A stretch of DNA of 64,000 bases from the NCBI RefSeq assembly GCF_910596095.1, contig NC_056554.1:8104001-8168000 (forward strand), written 5' to 3'. Position 1 is the first letter of the stretch; each line of letters starts with the position of its first letter. Below are positions 1 through 10,894 of the stretch, piece by piece. The translations under genes and the position numbers were made by a program. Below the pieces are notes generated by a model that ran no database searches, was not told where the DNA came from, and saw only the letters and a program-made list of their open reading frames with translations. Source of the DNA: Thunnus maccoyii. Taxonomy: Eukaryota > Chordata > Actinopteri > Scombriformes > Scombridae.

Positions 1-1530
1 CTGAATGGACCCTTCCCATAGGGGTGGGGTCTGTTCTAAAGGGTTTCTGACCTCCAATAAGCCAGCCACCTCCTATAGGCCCGGTGGTGGCCTAAAGCAG
101 GCGAGAGCAAAGTAAGCAAGGAAGAAGAGTAGGGGGAAATAGCTTATTTTAGCTTAAATTATAAAATAAAACAAGCAAACAAACTAACATTAAAAGGAAG
201 GGGAAATCACAATAAAAACATAAAATTCTCCCCTGACCCAGCTGTCCTGGCCTGGCCCAGCCCACTCTGGATCCACCCCGGCGCCACTCTAGCCTCAGTG
301 CCCAGCCAGTGTTGCCTTCCAGTAGCATTGTTGCTGCTTTATATTTCATTCACTTATTTATCTATTCTATTATTTATCAATTTATTTATTTATTCTCTCT
401 CCTCCTTTGGTAAATTCTGTCTCCCCCTTATGCTCTATCTCCGCTGTTTCACATTGGAAACCAACCTGCAAAAACACACACACACTTGCCTAATCTCTGT
501 ATGTCTACATGAACCCAGTACACAATGACTGTAGTTACGAGTAAAACGAAGGAAACACTTTCACAGGCAGTTCAAAACCAGTTTGTCTAATATGTTCCGA
601 GACCATGGCGATTGTGAAGCGATACTACTGACAAAACACAAATCTTTGGTGCAAACATACCCACTCAAATCTGAACTGAATCTCTCATACACTCAACTCT
701 CAGCCTGCATTAACCGAGCAACTGCTTCTGATCAAGATGCTAGTGTAGCATTAGCGTAAGCCTTAGATAGCTTAACCGGACATCTGCCAAATAACAACTC
801 CATGGAGTTTTCACAACTTTATGCTTTAGTGTACATCAACATGACACAGTGAGCAGGTTGAGACACGCTGTGACTTCTTTCTTCCTCTGAAGGCAGGGAG
901 GTGCGTTTGTTTTACAGTTCATACGGCTCTTACAAGTGGTCATCAAACACACCTGTAACTCAATCTCATTAAAATGTAAGAGGGTCTACCTGGTGGCGCA
1001 ACAGCAAACTACAGCAAATCTACACAACATTTTCTGACAGTTACACTACATATTCCTTGTCTTCTGCATTATGGGTTAATATATTTTTAATCTGTTAAAT
1101 TATTAACGGCAATTAACCGTTAATCGATTAATCATTGACATCCCTACTTTATATCATCTATTTTCTCTGCACTAGTTGGCCCAATTTGCAACATAGCCAA
1201 GCCTTTGTGAAATTAAATAACCTGAACGTGGGTGTGGATGTGTTTTAAAGCACCACAGTTGAATGGAGACAAAATAAATCTGGTTATTCTATCAGAATGA
1301 AACTTAATATAGACCCACAAACAATATTTTTCTGTATTATAACCTTTAGTTTTTAATCTTGAAATTATGAAAATTAGGCAAACTCATGAAACAAGTCAGA
1401 ACAAATATAGCAATTTCAGGTGTGTTGTCTTTCCTTAATCTTATGGGTATATTAATAATAAAAAATGTACTGAAGAGTTATATAGATGATTGATTATTTG
1501 AAAGAGTAAAAACTGAGACAAGCAAGTGGA
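1..1530. other. intergenic, no gene recognised
   Basis: No open frame here resembles a known protein and no RNA gene was recognised. Around 1,090-1,145 an AT-rich tract with repeated TTAATCGATTAAT-like words ends in 'catcccta', which resembles the terminus of a fish hAT-type MITE. The rest is unassigned. Confidence 0.5.
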
Positions 1531-2022
1531 GTGGTGCTGAAATCTCATAATTTTACATATTGTATTAAAGCTATAATATGTATTTATTGTGCATTAAAAT
1601 GTCTAAAAATGACTAGATCTATGTTATATAGTTTGTTGAGTTGTGTACTTACATCATCCCAAATGTTTCCAACAATTTCCAAACCAGAGAATTCTGTAAT
1701 TTTAATCAAGGTAATGGTCCATTTCATTTGGTTGCCTGTCAATGACGTCATACCCCCTCTACCAAAGAATATATGTGCACAGGATTCATGCGTCGGTGTT
1801 GTGGTCGCCTGCCACAAATGCATCTACCAAAGAGTATAAGCATTCAAGATAATATGTCGGCGTTGTGTAGGGGGTTTGCATCTTTGTCACTTTTTTCACC
1901 CCTGATGAGTTTGCATCCTTGTTTTTTCTACTTGCAGTAAATATACCCAGGCATCTTGGTCATACATGGAATAGAAGTCGCTGTGACTGATAATTTTGGA
2001 AGAATTTAAAGTGTTGTTGTAC
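1531..2022 (+). repeat. dispersed repeat sharing its 3' end with the snhg1 last exon
   Basis: The text from about 1,590 to 1,760 resembles a dispersed repeat I associate with perciform genomes (low certainty). Bases 1,933-2,022 match 21,481-21,570, inside the terminal exon of snhg1, at close to 90% by eye: both carry 'catggaatagaagt', 'gctgtgactgataatttt' and 'ggaagaatttaaagtgttg'. Either a repeat was exonised in snhg1 or this is a copied fragment of that exon. Confidence 0.5.
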
Positions 2023-2047
2023 TTGTATCAATTGGCAGTTATACATC

Positions 2048-2362
2048 ACAGCATCTCTGTACTGCAAGGGTCGATTCTCGGACCTGTTATTTAATCTTTA
2101 CATGCTCTTGTTAGCTTTGTACTTGGCTTGCTTGCTTTTACTGTTTTTATCATTTGTTTTTTGTGCTTTTGCCTGTGTACTCTGTAAAGCACTATGCGTT
2201 GCTTTTGGGCATGAAATGTGCTGTATCTTTGCCTTGCATTATAACCCACGAGAGCCATTCAGAACCCAATTATGTTCCAAACACAAAAGAAATTGTAATG
2301 GTGGACTTCTACTCTGAATGCACTCATAAATCATTATCAATAATAATAATAATAAAAGATTA
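2048..2362 (+). mobile_element. L2-like LINE fragment: RT motif joined to 3' tail
   Basis: Bases 2,060-2,105 translate to a remnant of the reverse-transcriptase motif QGSILGP followed by SL.ML. The sequence then jumps to a 3'-UTR-like stretch ('gtaaagcactatgcgttgc', about 2,185-2,205) and ends in (TAA)n at 2,340-2,356, as L2-type fish LINE tails do. Most of the element is deleted. The 71-aa frame that crosses it is not a gene. Confidence 0.5.
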
Positions 2363-2592
2363 AAATACTTTTGAGTTTTTTCTGTCCATTCCAATGGACA
2401 GAGAATTTCAACACGAGAACCACCTAATAGTAAGAATGAGACATGAGAATAAGTCTTTTATAATAAGAATAAACCTTTTTTCAACAAAAAACATGAGTTT
2501 ATTTTTTTTTTCATGAATGGTTAACTCATATCAACGAATAAGATGATGCTATAAAACACATTGCACATATATTTTGTATTAAACAAGCATTA

Positions 2593-3476
2593 AGATCCCC
2601 TGACCATTCCAATGGTAGTAAAAGCTAAGTAAAAGCTGTAATTCTTTCTTATGATATTTTGACATGTGTAAGTAATATAGTATCTCAGGGGTAGGCGAAC
2701 CAGTATCCCTCCCTTTGTGTCACATCTTGCCTGGACTTTGGGTGTTTTTTTGGTCTTATGTTGTGTTCTGTGGGGTCTCCTGGTTTTGCACGTCTGTTTG
2801 GTCCCTCGGTTCATGGGGGTTTTCTTGTGTGATTTGGGTGGTGGGTTTTGGAGGACTGCATCATTGGTTTGTTGGGTTGTGTGCTTGGGTTTGTGTTTGT
2901 GGTTGGTTTTGGATGGGTTGGTGTAGATGGCATTGAGTTTGTTTTCTGGGTTTTTTGTTCTGTTTCCCTTGTGTGTTCATGTACTCCTCCACACCTGCCC
3001 TGCATTTGGACTCGTTAGCCCTGCCCTGCTGTCTTCCCCACACCTGCCCTGCTCCCTGTGTGTCCTCAGCCAATCAGCTCCCTGTATGTTTATTCCCCTC
3101 TCGAGTTCTCCACCCATCTCCCCACCCGCACCTCATCTCCTTGTTAGTTCAGTTTCTTTAAGTTCTGGTTTTCTGTTCAGTCCTTGTTGGATCGTTTTGT
3201 GTTGTTCCTTCTGCTAGTTCTGTTCAGCCCTGTTTACCTGTCCGTGACCATCTACAATTAAAAGAGTTTTTCATCATATCTGCATTCCGGCCTCTGCGTT
3301 TGGGTCCACTCCTGCTTCCCAGAGTCTGACACCTTTGTTTTCTGCCAGTGTCCGTGAAAGCCCAAAGAAGGTCTGGGCTCAATCAACGAAAACCTCTAAA
3401 CTCAAGAATGTGGATGTATATTCAACTTTGGTTTGGAAATGCCTTCAAAGCTAAACATGGAATGGTCAGGGGATCT
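2593..3476. mobile_element. MITE-like TIR element, interrupted by a solo LTR
   Basis: A perfect 19-bp inverted repeat bounds the interval: AGATCCCCTGACCATTCCA at 2,593-2,611 and its exact reverse complement at 3,458-3,476. Between them lies a 614-bp solo LTR. Without the LTR and one target-site copy the host element would be about 264 bp, a MITE-like size. No transposase is present. The superfamily is unassigned because the flanking duplication is not clear. Confidence 0.6.
2718..3331. mobile_element. solo LTR of an LTR retrotransposon
   Basis: The element begins TGTCA (2,718-2,722) and ends TGACA (3,327-3,331), the canonical TG...CA inverted termini of an LTR. It is flanked by identical 6-bp direct repeats CCTTTG at 2,712-2,717 and 3,332-3,337. 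An ATTAAA at about 3,258-3,263 could be its polyadenylation signal. No gag, pol or primer-binding site follows, so this is a solo LTR left by LTR-LTR recombination. The overlapping ORFs on both strands are low-complexity artefacts. Confidence 0.7.
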
Positions 3477-3479
3477 GAG

Positions 3480-4210
3480 TCCTTTTTCAACATTTAAGTG
3501 TCAGTTCTGACTCTTCCCAGAACAGTCCCTCCTATCCTACCTCCAGAGACTCTCCAGCTGAGATTTATGGTACAAACTAAAAACAACTACATTCTTTAGC
3601 AAGTCAAGTCTCAGGAAACACTAGATTAAAGGATTTTTCATTGGAAAAAAAAGAGAGACTGTTTTACCACAATTTAACCCTATCAGTTTGTTTTGATGAG
3701 TTGGGACAATCCTATCTATTCCAAATTCTTTCTCTCCTTCTAACCCTGCCGACACATACCAACACACTTTTCCTCCCCTTTTGTTTTTCACTCAGGTGTG
3801 ACATAGATAGGATGTCTCTGAATATTCGAGTGACAAATTGAACTATTTTATTCATGTTTAAATGTGTGACTTAATTAACTCAGGTGAGATCACATGTTTT
3901 CTCTTAGACAAAGGATTTTCTTTTTTGCATGGGAGAATATACATCTCCAGCCAAAAACATGCCCCATACCGTAGGCCAGAACAAAATACTGTCGACCTAC
4001 ACCCATATGCTTCTCTGTTTTTGGATCTCCAAGGAATGGACTTCCGCCATCTTAACTTTCTTCTCTTAAGTTAACTTTCTTTTCTTTTTAGCTACGTTCA
4101 GTATTGTAACTTCAGAAAAACAAACTTTATGTTGAAATTCTTTCGCGCTTAATGTCTTAAAGTACAGTTTCATTTTGGCCAGTGAAATAATTTTTTGAGT
4201 TATTATTAAG
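3480..4210. other. intergenic, nothing recognised
   Basis: Short frames only, none resembling a known family. AT-rich single-copy-looking DNA between the TIR element and the I-like LINE. Confidence 0.4.
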
Positions 4211-5500
4211 AAAGTCAGTGTGGTCAGTTAGGAGACTTCATAGTAAAACGGCTGCTCTTCCACGGATCAAGACATCTTCAATGCTGTGCTACCAGAGACA
4301 ACCACATCAGATCATACCTATAATAAAACCAGGAAAGTCCAACAAACTACAGACCAGTTGCACTTACTTCACATGTTGGGAAAATAATGGAAAGGATGAT
4401 TACAGAGAGAATGATGATCTCTATAGAAAGTAGAGGATTGATTTCTCCTTACCAGAGTGGATTTAGGAAAGGACGGGGAACAATGGATCCAGTAATTTGT
4501 TTAGAGACAGAAATGAGAAAATCCCAAATTAATAAAGAATCCATACTGGCAGTGTTTTTTAATGTAGAGAAAGCTGATGATATGGTATGGAAATGATTCA
4601 TTTTAATGATTAAATTAGATAAAATGGGAATAACAGGAAGAACTTTTAATTGGATTCATTTTTTTTATTTGATAGATATATTCAGGTTAAAATTGGAACA
4701 GCATTATCTATTCGGTATAAGGCAGATAACTCCTCAGGGCCTTGTGATCAGCCCAATACTTTTTTCCATTATGATTAATGATGGGTTCTCTGACATACGT
4801 TGTGACATTTTAAAAATCATTATTTGCTGCTGATGGGCCGATATGGAAAAGGGGGAAGAATATAACACTAATTCAAGGCCAGACACAAGGAGCAGTGAGG
4901 GTGGTTGAGAAATGGTCATACTCAAGATCAGTGATTGATTGACACTGAGATTGTGCTGTGTGGCTATTAAGACTTCTCCAGCTATAGCAAGCCAAGTGCA
5001 GATGGGAGAAATACCACTGAGCCTAAGATACAAGCAGCTAATGATTCAATGGGCTAGTGTACAGGGAATGAGACAATCCAGCTGTGAAGGCCCTATGACC
5101 ATGCTGGGAAAGTGGGAAAGCAAAGGGAGAATGTTTTGTTTGGTTGTCAAGTAAAATAGAAAAAAACCCCAAAGTCATAAGCTCCTGTGTCCTCAGAAAG
5201 AAACTGAAAGACTAAGAACAACACATAAATAATTTATTCCAATATATACAGACGGATCAAAAGAGTCTAAGAATGAAAGGACTGGGTTTGCTTTTGTTGT
5301 CCCTAATTTAAATATAAATATTAAGGAAAGAACATGTGATCACTTAACAGTATATACAGTTGAGATGTTAGCTACTGTAACGGCATTGCAGTGGATAGAG
5401 CAAAATAAGCTAAAAAAAAGGTCATATTATGCTCAGACTCATTATCAGCTCTGGGATCATTGCAGTCCATGTCATCCCAAAACAGACCAGATATACTCGA
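4211..5500 (+). mobile_element. I-like non-LTR retrotransposon remnant (RT and RNase H), copy 1
   Basis: Conceptual pieces include the RT motifs LISPYQSGFRKGRGT (about 4,438-4,482), a degraded palm motif FNVEKADDMVWK (about 4,558-4,593) and TPQGLVISPILFSIMINDGF (about 4,729-4,790). Further on, about 5,238-5,480, a stretch reading YTDGSK ... TGFAFVV ... VYTVEMLA matches an RNase H domain, which points to the I group rather than L2 or CR1. The usual FDVEKAYD reads FNVEKADD (catalytic Asp replaced), a stop follows the WK, and frameshifts abound, so the copy is dead. The same lesions recur in the copy at 14.6-15.35 kb. Confidence 0.7.
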
Positions 5501-5539
5501 TGAAATATATGACACAATATTCAGACTGCATCATATAGA

Positions 5540-5650
5540 AATGTGACCGGTGAAGAGGTTTGGACTATTGAAGACCCATCTTTTTAAATTGGCTTTTGTG
5601 TCTTCTTGAGTTTGTTTGATTGTGTTTTTTTATTTTTATTTTTATTTATT

Positions 5651-5692
<42 letters not shown>

Positions 5693-5693
5693 C
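5540..5693 (+). mobile_element. L2-like LINE 3' end with (ATT)n tail
   Basis: A short stretch reads KRFGLLKTHLFKLAF, like the C-terminus of L2-type ORF2, followed by (TTTA)n and (ATT)n up to about 5,692. It abuts the duplicated block that starts at 5,691. Confidence 0.4.
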
Positions 5694-6322
5694 AAGTTAC
5701 TCTTGCCATTTTACACCCTTAATACTTAATCCTTTCTTGAGGTTATTATTTGTTTTAAAAAGTGAAGTTTGACATGTACTCAGGTCTGTTACACCATGTC
5801 TTCCTTTAAAAGCAGACTAAAAACATGACATGACATGATAATGTTAATTTTATGTGTATGGTTCTTGTTTGTCAGTACATAAATGATTTGATCCACTATC
5901 ACTGCTTGCCTTGCAATCAGAGCAAAAGTCAAAAGACTCAGCAACCACATATTTTTCCGTTCTCTATTTCTCTGTTTAGCATCTTCAGGTTAGGCTAACC
6001 CATTATCGCTAACTTTGGAGCTATCCTCCTTCATTTTTCCAGCAGGTGGGGAAACAACAGATGTGACTTTTCTTGGTCTTGACAAGCTGCAGCATTTATT
6101 AACTGACACACTGTAGGCTGTACTGTACATTTACTGCCAGACTGAAAACTTACTGCTAACCTTTTCCTCTGCTCAGCTCGAATTTACCGTCACTTTTCTG
6201 CCACTTGCTCTCTCATTCAACCATTCACTCACTTATTATGCCAATTATTTGCTTCCATACACAACTGGATGCATCATTATTCTCTCTCACACATTCACAC
6301 ACACACACACACACCCTTTTTC
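5691..6322 (+). repeat. segmental duplication block A
   Basis: Bases 5,691-6,322 are nearly identical to 9,535-10,172, with shared words such as 'gactcagcaaccac' and 'ttaggctaacccattatcgc'. The match ends at 'accctttttctc', where this copy switches into a SINE-like fragment while the 9.5-kb copy continues into an IgSF transmembrane exon. It includes a (CA)n at about 6,297-6,314. No coding exon is seen in this part. Confidence 0.75.
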
Positions 6323-6463
6323 TCCCCGTGCCTGTGTGGGTTCTCTCTGGGAGTTTCAACTTCCTCCCACAACTTGGAAAAACGCAGCACCTTGCTGGAT
6401 GACGTTGGGTTGCGTTGCAGCAAAAGTTGAGCCCAGTTAAACTTTTTTCTGGATGACCAGTGC
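6323..6463 (+). mobile_element. SINE-like fragment, 5'-truncated
   Basis: 'ccccgtgcctgtgtgggttctc' through 'gcccagttaaactttt' matches 10,755-10,885, the 3' part of the tRNA-like repeat described there. The tRNA-like head is missing. Confidence 0.5.
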
Positions 6464-7048
6464 CGATATGGAAAAGGGGGAAGAATATGACACTAATTCA
6501 AGGCCATACACAAGAAGCAGTGAGGGTGGTTGAGAAATGGTCATACTCATAGAGATTTAAGTTTTCAGTAGAAAAGACAAAGGTAGTGAGAAGCTGGTAT
6601 AAAGATGTATGGGAAACACTTAGAGCAGGTAAACTGACCTGGAGTGATCATATAAATAAAATGGATAAAAAAAGCAAGATGGTTCTAAATGTGATGAGAT
6701 GTCAGACATGGTCTGAATGGGGAGCAAGTAGAAGTGCTTTGAGGAGCATTTATGTTGCTTGAACAAGATCAGTGATTGATTATGGAAGTGTAGTGTAAAA
6801 GTCAGCAGCAAAGACATTACTAAAGAAGCTGGAAGCTCAGACACTGAGATTGTGCTGTGTGGCTATTAAGACTTCTCCAGCTATAGCAAGCCAAGCGCAG
6901 ATGGGAGAAATACCACTGAGCCTAAGATACAAGCAGCTAATGATTCAATGGGCTGGGTGTACAGGGAATGAGACAATCCAGGGCCCTATGACCATACTGG
7001 GAAAGTGGGAAAGCAAAGGGAGAATGTTTTGTTTGTTTGCTATTTACT
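6464..7048 (+). mobile_element. I-like LINE fragment, copy 3
   Basis: Starts 'gccgatatggaaaagggggaa', as at 4,837 and 15,199, and continues with sequence partly shared with 15,250-15,350. Its end (about 6,838-7,030) matches 4,938-5,140, with the shared 'gattgtgctgtgtggctatt'. This is part of the same decayed retrotransposon, shuffled by duplication. Confidence 0.6.
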
Positions 7049-7089
7049 GGTTGTCAAGTAAATATTTTACTTGACAACCAGTAAATAGC
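7039..7089. repeat. perfect 24-bp inverted repeat (3-nt loop)
   Basis: Bases 7,039-7,062 are the exact reverse complement of 7,066-7,089, separated by TAT. The hairpin lies at the junction between LINE-derived sequence and duplicated IgSF intron, which suggests a templated fold-back insertion at a rearrangement breakpoint. Confidence 0.85.
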
Positions 7090-7207
7090 TCGAATTTACC
7101 ATCACTTTTCTGCCACTTGCTCTCTCACTCAACCACTCACTCACTTATTATGGAAATTATTTGCTTCCATACACAACTGGATGCATCATTATTCTCTCTC
7201 ACACATT

Positions 7208-7240
<33 letters not shown>

Positions 7241-7390
7241 TCAACTCAACACTTTCTTATATTTCTTCAGACACTGCAAACAGGAGGACTACCTCTCCCA
7301 TTGATGGTCTCTTTATTATTGTTGGAGTGCTGGTGAAAAGTGTAATGATCGGTAAGTTACAAACTTTTACAGCATTTTATTATCATCATT
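7088..7390 (+). repeat. segmental duplication block C (IgSF intron and exon)
   Basis: Matches 10,019-10,325 almost base for base, including the (CA)n at about 7,208-7,231, the pyrimidine tract, the transmembrane exon and its donor. Its first part also matches block A (6,175-6,322). Confidence 0.75.
7271..7351 (+). pseudogene. duplicated IgSF transmembrane exon (copy C)
   Basis: After a good acceptor (ttcttcag) an 81-nt phase-1 exon encodes DTANRRTTSPIDGLF followed by the hydrophobic IIVGVLV and KSVMI, then a donor (G/gtaag). It is homologous to the functional-looking exon at 11,939-12,031 but four codons shorter, which cuts the hydrophobic run. No V-type Ig exon lies between this copy and the LINE upstream, so it is most likely a stranded pseudo-exon, although its splice signals and frame are intact. 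Confidence 0.6.
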
Positions 7391-8095
7391 CTTCTTGTTG
7401 CTAAATATAGTTGTTTATGACTCCAGCTGTGTGCTTGGGTCATTGTCTTGTCATAAATAAATTTGGGACTGATCAGACACCTCTCTGACGGCATTGCATA
7501 ATGGATAAGAATATAAACATCTAGGGTGCCTAAAACTATTGCACAGTACTATACTTCCATCCAGTAGGAAGACCAGAGGCAGAAGAGGAGGACAGAGAGC
7601 GGACTGAGAAGATGCAGGTCCGAGGTGAGCACTAAGACTCTGTATTACTCAAACGACACTCGCACAACAATATTGTTGACAGCGTACTGTATTAGGGCTA
7701 CAACAAATACTCTGTACGGGATTACAGTTAAAGTTATCGATTACGATGATAAAGTGCGAACATTTTTAAATCGATAGATCTAACAGCCTATCACACAGCA
7801 GAAGTAAACGTGATAACAGCAGCGTCTGGCTTCACGTCAAAGTAACTCACACGCCTATTTCTTACAGCAAAGTATTAGTTGAGCTACAAGTGAAGAAAGT
7901 GGTTGTCCTCCAAAAAGAGGGAAATAATGAATGGAACCGAGGGGCACGAAAGCGATATGATGTCGGAAACAGTGAACCAAGGCTGGCGAAGAGGGACAAA
8001 CTCGGCCGCATCTCCCGACGAGGCAAGCTAGTCTAAGCACAAAGCTAGTAAGAAGTAACAACGAAAGGCTTACCCACTTACACTGCTATTGTCTC
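7391..8095 (+). other. intergenic; possible first exon near 7,612
   Basis: Mostly unassigned. 'gaagATGCAGGTCCGAG/gtgagc' (ATG at about 7,612, donor at about 7,625) has the form of a short first coding exon ending in phase 1, the phase the IgSF V exon needs. It lacks a hydrophobic leader, so it could only be part of one. At about 7,695-7,800 a tract with 'attagggctacaac' and 'tcgatt' words resembles hAT-MITE debris. Confidence 0.25.
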
Positions 8096-8097
8096 TA

Positions 8098-8335
8098 GGG
8101 GTGCAACGGATCACAGAACTCACGGTTCGGATCGTATCATTTTTCAAGATGTCCAAACATTGGACATCTTGAATGTTGTTTTCATTTAAGACCATGGACA
8201 AAAGTTCCTTGCTTTAAATGTTTTACAGAATATATGGAATGCAAAATTTTATATGCCCCCCCCCCTTTTTTTTTTTTTTTGCTGACCCGAAAAATGATCT
8301 GATCCGTGACTCAAATCCGTGATACGATCTTATAT
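8098..8335. mobile_element. hAT-type MITE-like element with internal hairpin
   Basis: Begins 'aggggtgcaacggatca', a terminus I associate with fish hAT-type elements, and near 8,290-8,330 returns to 'gatctgatccgtgac ... gtgatacgatctta', a rough inverse of the start. At its centre 8,143-8,156 and 8,160-8,173 form a perfect 14-bp stem. A C/T homopolymer run occupies about 8,258-8,280. No 8-bp duplication could be confirmed. Confidence 0.45.
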
Positions 8336-8367
8336 ATATATACCTTAATATATATATATAATGTATG

Positions 8368-8407
<40 letters not shown>

Positions 8408-8408
8408 A
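8332..8408. repeat. (TA)n/(TG)n microsatellite
   Basis: Alternating TA and then TG dinucleotides, roughly 8,332-8,408. Confidence 0.85.
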
Positions 8409-8907
8409 TTAACATTATTATAATAAACTACAAGGCAAGCTAACTTGTGTTAATTTGTTCGACAGATTAAGCATGTTTGCAAAGTTAGATTATGTTATTA
8501 TATTTTTTATGTTAAGAAATTATTCTAAAGTTTAAATAATGAACCCTTATCGTAATAAATCTTTTGATCTCAGTTGCATAAAGTTTCAGATCAGCTCAAG
8601 GACAAAACTTTTCTTTGATGTTCAAAAAAGGAAAAATCATCAGGAGTCAGAGTTCTGAGCAGCAAAATGTACTTTAATGCCGGCAAAAAAGGAGAACAAT
8701 ATATAGTGCACACAAGGCTCACCACATATGTTCTGAGTTCCTAGCCTTAGGACGTGGTCTATTATACCATTTGGGTCTCCATAGGTCACACCTTTTGTCC
8801 AACCTCTTTATACTAGCCAATTACACCATTATAATTTCTTTACATCATCTGTTGCAGACCCAAAATCTCTAAAATAGGTTTTGGGCTAAACTGGATATGC
8901 CTAGGCA

Positions 8908-8985
8908 TATCCAGTTCTATCCAGTTCTATCTAGTTCTATCCAGTTCTATCCAGTTCTATCTAGTTCTATCCAGTTCTATCCAGT
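8908..8985 (+). repeat. 10-bp minisatellite (atccagttct)n
   Basis: About eight tandem copies of a decamer 'atccagttct', some with c to t (atctagttct). The Ser/Ile/Gln-rich frame through it is an artefact. Confidence 0.85.
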
Positions 8986-8989
8986 CATG

Positions 8990-9477
8990 CTCTTTTTCTT
9001 TTTTTTTTATAACTGTTTAGGGTCACTTTACACCATTATGGCCAAATCTTCTCCTGGCTTTATCTTTCTTACTGACTCTGTTTGTTCTGAGGTGCTGCCT
9101 ATTATTGACCATAGTTGTGTTTTATTCATCCTGTCTTTTAAACTAGATTCTTTGTCCAGTAAAAGTTTGAAATGCTCTCGCATCTTAAATCACCTCACTG
9201 CTGGGCAATTTTCTGCAGCTTTTAACCCAAGTGCAGTTTCGTTTCCTCAAGCAGACACAGATTGTCTAGTCCAATCTTTTAACTCCCATTGCTCCACGAT
9301 CTTTTAATTTTAATTTTAATTTTTATTTATTTATTTATTTATTTTTATTTTATTTTATTCTAACTTGTGGCATATGTTTTTACACTATGTATGTTTTTAT
9401 GGTCATATTTTCAACTCTTGTTCCTGTGAAGCACTTTGTGAATTTCATTTCTGTGAAAGGTGCTATACTAAATAAAC

Positions 9478-9514
<37 letters not shown>

Positions 9515-9532
9515 CATTATTATTATTATTAT
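8990..9532 (+). mobile_element. L2-like LINE fragment with 3' tail
   Basis: A frame at 9,045-9,305 (FIFLTDSVC ... FKLDSLSSKS) looks like the endonuclease-to-RT linker of L2-type LINEs. It is followed directly by a 3'-UTR-like sequence ('gtgaaaggtgctatactaaa', 9,455-9,474) and (TTA)n at 9,479-9,532. The RT core is deleted. Confidence 0.45.
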
Positions 9533-9534
9533 TA

Positions 9535-10139
9535 TACAAGTTACTCTTGCCATTTTACACCCTTATTTCTTAATCCGTTCTTGAGGTTATTATTTATTTT
9601 AAAAAGTGAAGTTTGACATGTACTCAGGTCTGTTACACCATGTCTTCCTTTAAAAGCAGACTAAAAACATGACATGACATGATAATGTTAATTTTATGTG
9701 TATGGTTCTTGTTTGTCAGTACATAAATGATTTGATCCACTATCACTGCTTGCCTTGCAATCAGAGCAAAAGTCGAAAGACTCAGCAACCACGTATTTTT
9801 CCGTTCTCTATTTCTCTGTTTAGCATCTTCAGGTTAGGCTAACCCATTATCGCTAACTTTGGAGCTATCCTCCTTCATTTTTCCAGCAGGTGGGGAAACA
9901 ACAGATGTGACTTTTCTTGGTCTTGACAAGCTGCAGCATTTATTAACTGACACACTGTAGGCTGTACTGTACATTTACTGCCAGACTGAAAACTTACTGC
10001 TAACCTTTTCCTCTGCTCAGCTCGAATTTACCGTCACTTTTCTGCCACTTGCTCTCTCACTCAACCATTCACTCACTTATTATGGCGATTATTTGCTTCC
10101 ATACACAACTGGATGCATCATTATTCTCTCTCACACATT

Positions 10140-10172
<33 letters not shown>

Positions 10173-10465
10173 TCAACTCAACACTTTCTAATATTTCTTC
10201 AGACACTGCAAACAGGAGGACTGCCTCTCCCATTGATGGTCTCTTTATTATTGTTGGAGTGCTGATGAAAAGTGTAATGAGCGGTAAGTTACAAACTTTT
10301 ACAGCATTTTATTATCAACATTTAAAATCCTGAACTGTGATCACTGTTGAGCAGATTTCTGTTGGATGATGAAGGATTAACAGTAACACAATAGGTTCTT
10401 TGGCTTTTTGCTCTGCGGGAAACCAGAGCTGAGATCAAACACTGAGACTCCACATTTACCAAATT
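9535..10465 (+). repeat. segmental duplication block B (longest copy)
   Basis: Combines the sequence of block A (5,691-6,322) and block C (7,088-7,390). From about 10,165 it is also paralogous to 11,900-12,212 of the IgSF gene, including text downstream of the exon ('ggatgatgaaggattaacag'). The series A, C, B and the gene implies repeated tandem duplication. Confidence 0.75.
10203..10283 (+). pseudogene. duplicated IgSF transmembrane exon (copy B)
   Basis: An 81-nt phase-1 exon with good acceptor and donor encodes DTANRRTASPIDGLF, IIVGVLM and KSVMS. It is nearly identical to copy C and is the closest upstream neighbour of the intact V exon at 11,197. It lies upstream of that V exon, so it cannot serve it, and no V exon sits ahead of it. 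Called a stranded duplicate. Confidence 0.6.
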
Positions 10466-10639
10466 CGAGTACTATTTTAGAGAACCTATTATGTTCATTT
10501 TAGCTCTAAATTTTTATTTTTGGACTCCACAAGAGTAGCTTTGCATGATTTACAGTTCCAAAAACGTATTTATCTTATACAGACCCTTTATGTCCCACCC
10601 CCCAAAGTCTGAGTGAGGATTTCGCTCTTGGAGCTGAAA

Positions 10640-10890
10640 GACATTTTTCCAGGTGGTGCAGTGGTTGGCAATGTTGCCTCGCAGCAAGAAGGTTCTGGGT
10701 TCAAAGCCGCTGGCTGGTTTGGGCCTCTCTGGGTGGAGCTCACATGCTCTCCCCATGCCCGTGTGGGTTCTCTCTGGGAGTTTCCTCCCACAACTTGGAA
10801 AAATGCAGCACCTTGCTGGATGATGTTGGGTTGCATTGCAGCAAAAGTTGAGCCCAGTTAAACTTTTCTCTGGATGACCAGTGCAGTTCT
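10640..10890 (+). mobile_element. tRNA-like SINE/dispersed repeat
   Basis: 'ggtggtgcagtggttggcaat' through 'ggttctgggttcaaa' has the A-box/B-box layout of a tRNA-derived head, a sequence very common in teleosts. It is followed by 'gggcctctctgggtggagctc' and 'gtgtgggttctctctgggag'. A 144-aa reverse-strand frame here is an artefact of the repeat. Confidence 0.65.
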
Positions 10891-10894
10891 TTTT

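Noticed and set aside
2715-3217. Trp/Cys/Phe-rich ORFs on both strands
   Set aside because: They lie inside the solo LTR and are compositional artefacts.
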